Both the position numbers and the translations under genes were made by a program. A stretch of 21,703 nt of DNA, from NCBI GenBank assembly GCA_023257525.1, contig JALRCB010000008.1:1-21703 (forward strand). Direction: 5' to 3'. Positions within the stretch are counted from its first letter, which is position 1. Each line of letters starts with the position of its first letter. Under the pieces are notes generated by a model. It had not been told where the DNA came from and searched no databases. It worked only from the letters and a program-made list of their open reading frames with translations. Shown here in pieces: positions 1 through 6,937 of this stretch. This DNA is from Candidatus Nanopelagicales bacterium. GTDB taxonomy: Bacteria; Actinomycetota; Actinomycetes; S36-B12; UBA5976.

Positions 1-336
1 ATGTTTGAAAGAACTGCGACAAGTGAAACCGTAATTGGTGAAACCACAGTTCTTGTGGGACAAAAAGTTGTAGCCATGCTGGGTTCGGCAAATCGGGATG
101 AAGAAGTTTTTGAAAACACTGATCAATTCGATATAACTAGGAAGCACAATCCGCACATTGCATTTGGTGCCGGAATTCATTTTTGTATTGGTGCGCCATT
201 AGCTCGGCTCGAGATGCAAAACTCGCTCCCGATGATGTTTGAAAGATTCCCAAACCTGCAATTAGCTGGAACACCAGTTCAACGTCCAACTTTTGTATTG
301 CGTGGCTGGGAAACAATTCCAGCCAATAACGGCTAG
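1..336 (+). CDS. Cytochrome P450, C-terminal fragment (5' end outside window)
   Basis: This is the C-terminal quarter of a bacterial cytochrome P450 monooxygenase, a soluble haem-thiolate enzyme that hydroxylates or otherwise oxidises an organic substrate using electrons from a ferredoxin or similar partner. The haem-binding loop FGAGIHFCIG lies at residues 55-64 of the visible part, with Cys62 as the expected axial iron ligand, followed by the usual APLARLE helix. The preceding ANRDEEVF...FDITR segment is the typical meander before the loop. Full-length bacterial P450s are about 400 residues and only 111 are present here, so the ATG at base 1 is almost certainly an internal methionine and the gene continues upstream. 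The stop codon TAG (334-336) directly abuts the stop codon of the convergent menF. Substrate and P450 family cannot be told from this fragment. Confidence 0.93.
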   Translation: MFERTATSETVIGETTVLVGQKVVAMLGSANRDEEVFENTDQFDITRKHNPHIAFGAGIHFCIGAPLARLEMQNSLPMMFERFPNLQLAGTPVQRPTFVLRGWETIPANNG

Positions 337-1599
337 TTATTCCAAGGCCGATTTCATCGCGGCGAATTTAGCCTGCGACTCGGCAACTTCAGATTCGCCA
401 GTTGAGCCAGCAACAATTCCGCAACCCGCAAACAATCGCAATCTCTTTCGATCGTCAGTTTCAACGAGAGCGCATCGCAATGCAATCCCAAACTCACCGT
501 TGCCATTAGCAGCTAGCCATCCAACAGGAGCTGAGTAGCGGCCGCGATCCATACCTTCTAGTTCTTTGATTACATGTGTGGCACGCTCAGTCGGAGTTCC
601 ACAAACTGCAGCGGTTGGATGTAATGAAGCGGCAAGCGCGAGCGCTGGGGCAGCATCCACAAGTTCGCCAGTAACGTCAGTTGCCAAGTGCTGGACATTC
701 GCTAGACGCAAAATGAATGGACGTTCTGGCACATTCAAATCTGTGCAATGTGTTGCAAGCGCAGCAGCAACTGACTCGACGGCGTAAACATGCTCTTCTT
801 GATCTTTATCTGAGTCAAGCAACTCGGCAGCAAGTTGGCCATCGCGATCTGTGTCCCGGCTTCTACGCATAGTTCCAGCAAGTACTCGGCTTGTTACGTG
901 TTCACCATCACGACGAATCAAAAGTTCTGGAGTGGCCCCGACTAATCCATCTACACAAAAAGTCCAACATTCTGGAAACGATTCATTAAGTCGAATTAGT
1001 AGTGCGCCGATGTGAATTGGTTCATCGAGTTGAGCCACGATGTCTCGGGCCAAAACAACTTTGTCTAACTCTCCGGCATTGATGCGAGCAACTGCAGAAT
1101 CTACGGCGGCTTGCCATTCCGACACCGGTCTTGATCCGGGTAACCAAGTAACGTTGTTAATTCCTTGCGAAACTACCCGAGGTCGATTTATCTCACTGAG
1201 AACTCCAGCAAGCTGCGCATCCGAGATTGCGACATCGCTGGTAATTGTTAGTCGGGTACCAGTTTGGTTTCGAATTATTGCTACTTCTGGAATTACTAAA
1301 ACTGAATTTCCTGGATCCTTATCAAAGGCAAACGAGGCAAAGGCAATTGGTTCGTCACCTTTTGAAGTTGCACATTGTTGGGACCACCAGCGTTGCGCCC
1401 GACTAAATCGCTCAGGTCCATGGAATGAACTACGAGTAACTTCACCCCAGCCAACAATTCCCATTTGATTTGTAGCTAATCCATTGATCCAGGCCAAACC
1501 ACCGTCTGCCGGCAAGAGCGCAAGCAGATTAGGAATGTCAGGTATTTCAACGGTTCGGACGTACAAGATTGATTCTTGGTCCGCAGCTAATGAAGTCAT
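337..1599 (-). CDS. menF: Isochorismate synthase (menaquinone pathway)
   Basis: This 420-residue cytosolic enzyme of the chorismate-binding family converts chorismate to isochorismate, the first committed step of menaquinone synthesis. The C-terminal catalytic domain (about 155-420) is well preserved. DKVVLAR at 179-185 places Lys180 where isochorismate synthases have their general base. ATPELL at 222-227 supplies the catalytic Glu225. Then come SRVLAGT (237-243), the HPTAAVCGTP block (327-336), DRGRYSAPVGW (351-361) and GCGIVAGST (392-400) with the following metal-binding glutamates. DRGRYSAPVGW differs slightly from the common RGxYAGPVGW form. The KVVLAR lysine and the quinone-gene context favour MenF over anthranilate or aminodeoxychorismate synthase; a siderophore-type isochorismate synthase is the alternative. 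No strong Shine-Dalgarno precedes the ATG. A TAGGCT box (1614-1609 on the minus strand) lies nine bases upstream, so the transcript may be nearly leaderless. It is divergent from the neighbour at 1668. Confidence 0.9.
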   Translation of the reverse strand: MTSLAADQESILYVRTVEIPDIPNLLALLPADGGLAWINGLATNQMGIVGWGEVTRSSFHGPERFSRAQRWWSQQCATSKGDEPIAFASFAFDKDPGNSVLVIPEVAIIRNQTGTRLTITSDVAISDAQLAGVLSEINRPRVVSQGINNVTWLPGSRPVSEWQAAVDSAVARINAGELDKVVLARDIVAQLDEPIHIGALLIRLNESFPECWTFCVDGLVGATPELLIRRDGEHVTSRVLAGTMRRSRDTDRDGQLAAELLDSDKDQEEHVYAVESVAAALATHCTDLNVPERPFILRLANVQHLATDVTGELVDAAPALALAASLHPTAAVCGTPTERATHVIKELEGMDRGRYSAPVGWLAANGNGEFGIALRCALVETDDRKRLRLFAGCGIVAGSTGESEVAESQAKFAAMKSALE

Positions 1600-1655
1600 A
1601 ACTCGATAAGCCTACGACGTCTTTTACTTCTGGGCATGTGCGCGTATGACCTACA

Positions 1656-1661
1656 TAGACT
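1656..1661 (+). promoter_or_regulatory. Candidate -10 box of a leaderless promoter
   Basis: TAGACT lies exactly six bases before the GTG start codon at 1668. This is the TANNNT plus 6-7 base spacing known for leaderless actinobacterial transcripts, in which transcription begins at the start codon itself. The only purine-rich stretch, AAGG at 1663-1666, is one base from the start and cannot work as a Shine-Dalgarno, which supports leaderless initiation. No convincing -35 box was seen at the expected distance. Confidence 0.5.
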
Positions 1662-1667
1662 TAAGGT

Positions 1668-3071
1668 GTGACCCAGTTAACTGCCACGCCAGCAAGTCCA
1701 AAAAAGCGTCAGTTAATCCAAAATATTGCCGGTCCCGAGACGTTTAATTTGGCTGCTTTAAGTCTGTCATCGTTGGTTTTCTCACTTGGAAAGCTAACAG
1801 TCTATGCAGCTGATCAAAGTCAGTTCATTGTCTACAGTCTTGGTGCGCTGGCAATTTCGCAATGCTTGGTTGTCGCCCTGCTAGCAATCGTTGGAAAACT
1901 GCTACCTCGTGCCGCATTAGGAAAATACTTTCCAGTGCTTGTTGTAGTGGCCGTTTTGCTTGTGAACATTCTTGGTACATTTCTGTTTGAAGTCATTCTT
2001 AGAACTTGGAACCTAGAGCCAATTACGCAATCTCAATTGCAACGCACAATCAGTCTGATGTTTACAACATTTATCTATCTTGGCTTTGGCTGGGTCTCCG
2101 CAGCTTTGGATAGCAACTTTAGACAAGTCAATATTGGCAAAGAGTTGCTGACAACTTTGTCTAAGCAACAACTTGAGCTCTCTTTGACTATTAAAGAGGC
2201 TAGGACTTTTGCAATTCGAGAAGTTTCCCTTGAGATTCAATCAACCAGGGGCACTTTAGAAAACTTTGTGGGAACAAGTTCGCGCAACCAAGATATTGAT
2301 ATTGAAATAAGCCACCTAAACGAAACGCTAGATGAAGTCGAGAGCCGAATCGGGAAAATCTCGAATCGCTTTCCAGATTTAGTTCGAATCCCAAGAATTG
2401 GTTCAAGATCAAACTCCACCCTTTCGTCTGTAATCAATGCCAGTACTCAAAAGAATGATGTTCTTCCTGGATTGATTTCAATCTTTGCCTTTTTTGGATT
2501 TAGTAGTTGGCTCAGTTACTTCTTAACTGATGCCTACGCATTTTTTTGGGGAATCGTTTTAAGCATCTCAAGTTTCGTAATTTTTTGGGCTTATGAGAAT
2601 TACGTAGTGACAAAAGTAACCAGCCTGCCCGTTTTAATCCGAGTACTTATCTACGAAGCAATTGTGATTGCCTATTTGTTTTTCTGGCTTTTAATCCTCG
2701 GGTATTTCGCAGGCGACGATTCGGGTTCCTATAGCGCAGCTCTGGCATATGCGGCAATCCCGTTTATCTTCTTCAATGGCGGAGCAGTTATTGGAGGAAT
2801 TGTGACATTGTCACAAGAGCATCGTGAAAACCTCACCGCAAAGGCAGCGACCTTGCGCAAAGATATGGCAGATCTTGAACAGATAAGAAGCGATGAAGAT
2901 AAAGTCTGGAAGTCCCTATTCGTTGGTGACATTGCGCTATCACCAACGACTGCAAGTGTGATTTTGCGTGATGCGACATTGACTAAGGATCAGGAACGCG
3001 TAGCAGCAGCCATTCCAAATGTGCATGCGCTTTGGAAATCGGTGCTAGATAAGTTGCCGACTTTGGCCTAA
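1668..3071 (+). CDS. Unrecognised polytopic membrane protein with two membrane blocks and coiled-coil-like regions
   Basis: I do not recognise this 467-residue protein. By eye it has four hydrophobic segments (about 27-47, 54-78, 88-112, 128-146). A long soluble, charged, helix-prone region with coiled-coil character follows (about 150-235, rich in Leu/Glu/Lys), then a Ser/Arg-rich linker (240-262). A second block of four hydrophobic segments (about 266-285, 289-309, 322-346, 357-379) leads into another charged helix (382-412) and a short C-terminal domain (420-467). The membrane block plus charged helix pattern thus occurs twice. The first helical region recalls the dimerisation helices of membrane sensor kinases, but there is no kinase ATPase domain and no clear HAMP or GGDEF domain. 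No signal peptide is evident. The GTG start follows a -10-like TAGACT, suggesting a leaderless transcript. It lies between menF and menG on the menG strand, but nothing in the sequence links it to quinone synthesis. Confidence 0.85.
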   Translation: MTQLTATPASPKKRQLIQNIAGPETFNLAALSLSSLVFSLGKLTVYAADQSQFIVYSLGALAISQCLVVALLAIVGKLLPRAALGKYFPVLVVVAVLLVNILGTFLFEVILRTWNLEPITQSQLQRTISLMFTTFIYLGFGWVSAALDSNFRQVNIGKELLTTLSKQQLELSLTIKEARTFAIREVSLEIQSTRGTLENFVGTSSRNQDIDIEISHLNETLDEVESRIGKISNRFPDLVRIPRIGSRSNSTLSSVINASTQKNDVLPGLISIFAFFGFSSWLSYFLTDAYAFFWGIVLSISSFVIFWAYENYVVTKVTSLPVLIRVLIYEAIVIAYLFFWLLILGYFAGDDSGSYSAALAYAAIPFIFFNGGAVIGGIVTLSQEHRENLTAKAATLRKDMADLEQIRSDEDKVWKSLFVGDIALSPTTASVILRDATLTKDQERVAAAIPNVHALWKSVLDKLPTLA

Positions 3072-3103
3072 GTGCTTGGGAATGCGCACGGCATAAAAGA
3101 TGG

Positions 3104-3109
3104 CAGACT
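3104..3109 (+). promoter_or_regulatory. Candidate -10 box upstream of menG
   Basis: CAGACT lies exactly six bases before the menG ATG at 3116, the same spacing and nearly the same hexamer as the TAGACT before the GTG at 1668. No Shine-Dalgarno is present in the intervening bases (AGAGAC is a poor match). The gene is therefore probably transcribed from its own leaderless promoter inside the 44-base gap after the membrane protein gene. The C in place of the first T weakens the match. Confidence 0.35.
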
Positions 3110-3115
3110 AGAGAC

Positions 3116-3805
3116 ATGTCGCGCGCATACTTAAACAAAGAGCCTCATGAAGTGGCTGCAATGTTTGATGCTGTCGCAAAAAAATATGACATTACAAATG
3201 ACGTTCTGAGCTTGGGCCAGACTCGCACCTGGCGCAAAGCTGTGGTTGCTGCTGTAGCACCAACAGTTGGCGAAGAAATTTTGGATTTAGCTGCTGGAAC
3301 CGGAACGAGTACGCAGCCGTTTTATGAAGCCGGAGCCAATCCGACTGCTTGTGATTTCAGTGCCGGAATGATTGAGGTTGGCCGCAGCCAATTCCCACAC
3401 TTAACTTTCGTTCAAGGCGATGCCATGAACTTGCCATTTGCCGATGAATCCTTCGATGCCGTGACCATCTCGTTTGGACTGCGAAATGTTCAGGATCCGA
3501 AAAAAGCGCTTGCTGAAATGGCCAGAGTCACCAAGCCAGGCGGCCGCCTAGTAGTTTGCGAATTCAGCCATCCAACTTGGTCGCCATTTCGCACGGTCTA
3601 TATGGAATACCTAATGAAGGCGCTGCCCGCGGTAGCTAACAAGATGTCGAGCAATCCAGATGCCTATGTTTACTTGGCCGAATCGATTCGGGCCTGGCCT
3701 AATCAGGACGAACTGAGCAAAGTGATTTTGGCATCAGGCTGGAAAACCTGCGAATATCGCGATTTAACTGGCGGAATTGTTGCCCTGCACCGAGCAACCA
3801 AATAG
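3116..3805 (+). CDS. menG: Demethylmenaquinone methyltransferase (MenG/UbiE)
   Basis: This 229-residue cytosolic S-adenosylmethionine-dependent methyltransferase performs the final step of menaquinone synthesis, C-methylation of demethylmenaquinone. The Rossmann-fold SAM motif LDLAAGTGTS is at 56-65, and the second-strand acidic residue is Asp80 in TACDFSAGM. QGDAMNLPFADESFDAV (100-116) forms the adenine-binding and post-motif region. The UbiE/MenG family signatures are clear: GLRNV at 121-125 and PDAYVYLAESIRAWP at 181-195. Length matches the family. The N-terminal VAAMFDAVAKKYDITND segment is also typical and supports the ATG at 3116. In an organism with menF and a long-chain prenyl synthase nearby, the substrate is almost certainly demethylmenaquinone rather than a ubiquinone precursor. 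The gene precedes nuoA but is separated from it by a 172-base regulatory gap. Confidence 0.94.
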   Translation: MSRAYLNKEPHEVAAMFDAVAKKYDITNDVLSLGQTRTWRKAVVAAVAPTVGEEILDLAAGTGTSTQPFYEAGANPTACDFSAGMIEVGRSQFPHLTFVQGDAMNLPFADESFDAVTISFGLRNVQDPKKALAEMARVTKPGGRLVVCEFSHPTWSPFRTVYMEYLMKALPAVANKMSSNPDAYVYLAESIRAWPNQDELSKVILASGWKTCEYRDLTGGIVALHRATK

Positions 3806-3846
3806 TCACCTGAATTAACGATCGGCTAGTAAGCCAGGACCCAAAA

Positions 3847-3875
3847 GTGACCCATTAACCCTCGGCAAATAAACT
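3847..3875 (+). promoter_or_regulatory. Candidate distal promoter of the nuo operon
   Basis: A possible -35 box GTGACC (3847-3852) is followed after 17 bases by a possible -10 box TAAACT (3870-3875). Transcription would begin near 3882, giving a leader of roughly 96 bases to nuoA. The -10 matches the TANNNT actinobacterial pattern well, while the -35 matches TTGACA at only four of six positions. The Rex-like palindrome begins a few bases past the predicted start, a position suited to repression. This is inference from consensus matching only. Confidence 0.4.
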
Positions 3876-3885
3876 AAGGGCGCAT

Positions 3886-3903
3886 TAGTGAATTAATTCA
3901 CAA
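3886..3903. promoter_or_regulatory. Candidate Rex operator upstream of nuoA
   Basis: The sequence TAGTGAATTAATTCACAA differs at one of fourteen defined positions from the Rex operator TTGTGAA-N4-TTCACAA. Its core GTGAATTAATTCAC (3888-3901) is a perfect 14-base palindrome, and flanking bases extend imperfect symmetry over about 3882-3907. Rex is a repressor that leaves DNA when the NADH/NAD+ ratio rises. In Streptomyces coelicolor it is known to control respiratory genes including nuo and cyd, so the site is in the expected place. No rex gene is in this window, so whether the organism encodes Rex is unknown. Confidence 0.6.
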
Positions 3904-3941
3904 ACGCACAAATGCTGAATTTTCAAGGGGCTTTTCGGCTC

Positions 3942-3947
3942 TAGGAT
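3942..3947 (+). promoter_or_regulatory. Candidate proximal -10 box of nuoA
   Basis: TAGGAT fits the TANNNT -10 pattern and would give a start near 3954 and a leader of about 24 bases that still contains the nuoA ribosome-binding site. A weak -35-like TTTTCA lies at 3920-3925, 16 bases upstream. It is an alternative or addition to the promoter at 3847-3875. In that case the Rex-like palindrome would sit at about -50 to -70. Confidence 0.35.
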
Positions 3948-3977
3948 TGACTAGCGCAAGCGAAAGGTGGCCTAACC

Positions 3978-4346
3978 GTGGGACAGGGAAATGTGTACCT
4001 ACCCATTTTCTTCTTAGGTCTTTTGGCATTTGGTTTTGCTGTCTTCTCTGTTGCTGCTGCTTCGTTTACCGGACCAAAAAGATACAACCGCGCCAAAGTT
4101 GATGCGTACGAATGTGGAATCCAGCCAGCTCAAGCCCAGCTTGGTGGCGGACGCTTCCCAGTCAAGTACTACATCACCGCAATGCTCTTCATTATTTTTG
4201 ACATCGAAATAGTTTTTCTCTACCCATGGGCAGTTACCTTCGATGCGCTTGGTTTGTTTGGATTAATTGAAATGATCATTTTCATTCTCACAGTTCTAGT
4301 TGCGTACGCATTTGTTTGGCGTCGCGGTGGACTCGAGTGGGATTAA
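3978..4346 (+). CDS. nuoA: NADH-quinone oxidoreductase subunit A
   Basis: This small membrane subunit of proton-pumping complex I lies at the junction of the membrane arm and the quinone-binding module. It has 122 residues with three hydrophobic helices (about 7-30, 63-84, 93-113). The conserved YECG motif (44-47) is on the loop beside the quinone channel, and FDIEIVFLYPW (74-84) is the family signature in the second helix. The GTG start is supported by a good Shine-Dalgarno, AAAGGTGG at 3963-3970, seven bases upstream; the next in-frame GTG at 3993 would cut into the N-terminus. It is the first gene of the nuo operon, with its regulatory region directly upstream. It ends 25 bases before nuoB, the widest gap in the operon. 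Confidence 0.96.
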   Translation: MGQGNVYLPIFFLGLLAFGFAVFSVAAASFTGPKRYNRAKVDAYECGIQPAQAQLGGGRFPVKYYITAMLFIIFDIEIVFLYPWAVTFDALGLFGLIEMIIFILTVLVAYAFVWRRGGLEWD

Positions 4347-4371
4347 GAATTTTTAGAGGTTAGAGGAAAAA

Positions 4372-4926
4372 ATGGGACTAGAAGAGAAACTGCCAAGTGG
4401 TGTTTTACTAACCACGGTCGAAGGCTTAGCTGGCTATGCCCGCAAGAACTCTCTATGGCCAGCAACATTTGGTCTTGCCTGCTGCGCCATTGAAATGATG
4501 GCGTCTGGCGCAGGACGTTATGACTTAGCTCGCTTTGGTATGGAAGTTTTCCGCGCTTCACCTCGCCAAGCTGACTTGATGATCGTGGCTGGTCGCGTTA
4601 GCCAGAAGATGGCTCCAGTACTTCGTCAGATTTACGATCAAATGCCAGAGCCAAAGTGGGTACTTGCCATGGGTGCCTGTGCATCCTCAGGAGGCATGTT
4701 CAACAACTATGCAATTGTGCAAGGTGTTGATCACGTAGTACCAGTTGATATTTACCTGCCGGGTTGCCCACCTCGCCCAGAAATGCTTATCGATGCCTTA
4801 CTAAAACTTCACGAACAAATCGGTGACACCAAGTTGGGCTCAAACCGCAAACGTGAAATCGTTGAACTTGAAAAAGAAGCACTACTTGCAACTCCAGTAA
4901 CTGCGCAGCGAGGTTTACTGCGATGA
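4372..4926 (+). CDS. nuoB: NADH-quinone oxidoreductase subunit B
   Basis: This complex I peripheral-arm subunit holds the terminal iron-sulfur cluster N2, which hands electrons to menaquinone. It has 184 residues, the usual length. The four cluster ligands are all present: the tandem Cys37-Cys38 in GLACCAIEMM, Cys103 in GACASSGG and Cys132 in PGCPPRPE. The quinone-facing RYDLARFGMEVFRASPRQAD segment (49-68) is intact, in contrast to the paralogue at 20980. A Shine-Dalgarno-like AGAGGA (4362-4367) precedes the ATG. The stop codon overlaps the nuoC start (ATGA at 4923), implying translational coupling. Confidence 0.97.
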   Translation: MGLEEKLPSGVLLTTVEGLAGYARKNSLWPATFGLACCAIEMMASGAGRYDLARFGMEVFRASPRQADLMIVAGRVSQKMAPVLRQIYDQMPEPKWVLAMGACASSGGMFNNYAIVQGVDHVVPVDIYLPGCPPRPEMLIDALLKLHEQIGDTKLGSNRKREIVELEKEALLATPVTAQRGLLR

Positions 4927-5618
4927 GCAATGAAGTAGTACACAACGGTCAGCCGTTGCTTGAAGTGACAAGTGCCAGCCAAGGAATGTTTGGCGCTTCT
5001 GGCTCTGGTGACACATCGGGCTTTGGTGGACTTGCAACTGTGGTACCGGTTCCAGCTCCATCTGAACGCCCATACGGAAGTTACTTTGATGTACTTGCTG
5101 ACGAATTGATTGCAGCTCTTCCAGATTTTGATTCATCTTGGGATAAGGCAATTGAAAAAGTAGTTGTAGATCATGATGAGCTAACACTTCATGTTCGCCC
5201 GAGTGAATTAGTTGCGATAGCAAAAACTCTTCGCGATGAACCAGGTCTGCGCTTTGAACTTTGCCTTGGCGTTAGCGGCGTTCACTATCCAGAATATAAA
5301 GATCGTGAGTTACATGCGGTTTACCATTTCCGCTCGATAACCCACAATCGCAGAATTCGACTTGAAGTTTCCGTACCAGATGCAAATCCACACATTCCTT
5401 CGATCATGTCGGTTTACCCAACCAACGACTGGCATGAACGCGAAGCATATGACTTCTTTGGAATTATTTTTGATGGCCATCCACACTTAATCCGCATCAT
5501 GATGCCGGATGATTGGCAAGGCCATCCCCAGCGCAAGGACTATCCACTTGGTGGCGTTCCAGTTGAATACAAGGGCGCAACAATTCCACCTCCAGATGTT
5601 CGGAGGTCTTACAGCTAA
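4923..5618 (+). CDS. nuoC: NADH-quinone oxidoreductase subunit C
   Basis: This is the 30-kDa subunit of the complex I connecting module, which packs against NuoD and NuoB near cluster N2. It has 231 residues. The family signatures are HEREAYDFFGI (171-181) and HPQRKDYPLGG (201-211). The N-terminal 50 residues form a flexible extension with the Gly-rich GMFGASGSGDTSGFGG (21-36), which I know from actinobacterial NuoC proteins and which supports the phylum placement. The conserved fold starts near residue 52. The start overlaps the nuoB stop (ATGA), and the stop overlaps the nuoD start (TAATG at 5616-5620). Confidence 0.96.
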   Translation: MSNEVVHNGQPLLEVTSASQGMFGASGSGDTSGFGGLATVVPVPAPSERPYGSYFDVLADELIAALPDFDSSWDKAIEKVVVDHDELTLHVRPSELVAIAKTLRDEPGLRFELCLGVSGVHYPEYKDRELHAVYHFRSITHNRRIRLEVSVPDANPHIPSIMSVYPTNDWHEREAYDFFGIIFDGHPHLIRIMMPDDWQGHPQRKDYPLGGVPVEYKGATIPPPDVRRSYS

Positions 5619-6937
5619 TGTCTGATACTTACTCACCTAATTACGAAACGACTGAAGGTCGCGTCCATACCGTTATGGGTCAAGACTGGGATTCAGTTCT
5701 TGGCGCAGCTGAAGGCGAATACGAACGCATTGTTGTAAACATGGGTCCACAGCATCCATCAACTCACGGTGTATTGCGTTTGATTTTGGAACTTGAAGGC
5801 GAATCCGTAACTGAAGCTCGTTGTGGAATCGGTTACCTACATACCGGAATCGAAAAGAATCTTGAATTCCGCACTTGGACCCAGGGCGTAACTTTTGTTA
5901 CTCGTATGGATTACTTGTCACCATTCTTCAATGAGACTGCATATTGCTTAGGCGTTGAAAAACTCCTAGGTATTACTGATCAGATTCCAGAACGTGCACA
6001 AATTATTCGCGTAATGATGATGGAACTTAACCGTGTTTCATCACACTTAGTTGCACTTGCAACCGGCGGTATGGAACTTGGCGCACTTACCGCAATGATT
6101 TTCGGATTCCGCGAGCGCGAATCAGTTCTTGACTTGTTTGAACTTGTAACCGGCCTACGTATGAATAGTGCTTACATCCGACCAGGTGGTGTGGCACAAG
6201 ATTTGCCAGCTGGTGCTGAGCAGCAAATCCGCGACACAATCATGGCGCTACCGCGTCGCATGAAAGATACCGCTGACATGTTGGTCGACAACTCAATTTG
6301 GTTGGCTCGTACTCAGGGCATTGGCAAACTTGATCTTGCTGGCTGCATGGCTCTTGGTGTTACTGGTCCAGTGCTTCGTGCAACTGGACTTCCTGAAGAC
6401 CTTCGCAAGACTGCGCCATACAGTGGATACGAGAATTACGAATTCGATGTCATGACTCAGACAACTTCAGATGCATATGGTCGATTCTTGATTCGCTTAA
6501 CTGAAATGGAACAGTCACTAAACATCGTTGAGCAGTGTCTTGATCGTTTGCAGCCAGGACCAGTCATGGTTGAAGACAAGAAGATTGCTTGGCCAGCGCA
6601 ACTATCAATTGGTTCTGATGGTCAAGGAAACTCACTAGATCACATTCGCCACATCATGGGCGAATCGATGGAAGCTTTGATTCACCACTTCAAGTTAGTT
6701 ACTGAAGGCTTCCAAGTTCCAGCCGGTCAGGTTTACAGCGCAGTTGAATCTCCACGTGGCGAACTTGGCGTTCACATTGTTTCTGATGGCGGCACTCGTC
6801 CGTACCGAGTTCATTACCGCGATCCGTCATTTACAAACCTTCAAGCCGTTGCGGCAATGTGTGAAGGCGGACAGATTGCAGATGTAATTGCTGCAGTTGC
6901 ATCGATTGATCCAGTTATGGGAGGCGTTGATCGTTAA
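5618..6937 (+). CDS. nuoD: NADH-quinone oxidoreductase subunit D
   Basis: This is the 49-kDa subunit of complex I, forming the quinone reduction site with NuoB and descended from the large subunit of [NiFe] hydrogenases. It has 439 residues. The quinone-site loop GPQHPSTHGVLR is at 43-54, and GYLHTGIEKN (72-81) follows. His50 and Tyr99 (in MDYLSP) match by motif and spacing the histidine and tyrosine that bind the quinone headgroup in Thermus Nqo4. The hydrogenase-type CxxC nickel-binding motifs are absent, as expected for a true complex I subunit. It overlaps nuoC and nuoE by one base at each end (TAATG). Confidence 0.97.
   Translation: MSDTYSPNYETTEGRVHTVMGQDWDSVLGAAEGEYERIVVNMGPQHPSTHGVLRLILELEGESVTEARCGIGYLHTGIEKNLEFRTWTQGVTFVTRMDYLSPFFNETAYCLGVEKLLGITDQIPERAQIIRVMMMELNRVSSHLVALATGGMELGALTAMIFGFRERESVLDLFELVTGLRMNSAYIRPGGVAQDLPAGAEQQIRDTIMALPRRMKDTADMLVDNSIWLARTQGIGKLDLAGCMALGVTGPVLRATGLPEDLRKTAPYSGYENYEFDVMTQTTSDAYGRFLIRLTEMEQSLNIVEQCLDRLQPGPVMVEDKKIAWPAQLSIGSDGQGNSLDHIRHIMGESMEALIHHFKLVTEGFQVPAGQVYSAVESPRGELGVHIVSDGGTRPYRVHYRDPSFTNLQAVAAMCEGGQIADVIAAVASIDPVMGGVDR

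Noticed and set aside
1..3. ATG at the first base as the true start of the P450 gene
   Set aside because: The protein from here has only 111 residues and lacks the I-helix and ExxR regions every P450 needs, so this methionine must be internal.
293..538. Plus-strand open frame overlapping the end of the P450 and the 3' part of menF
   Set aside because: It lies antisense to menF, has no family motif and no ribosome-binding site, and is explained as a shadow of the real genes.
3947..3952. TTGACT as the -35 box of a nuoA promoter
   Set aside because: It is a good -35 match, but the region 16-18 bases downstream is the ribosome-binding site and start codon with no TANNNT hexamer, so it would have no -10 partner.
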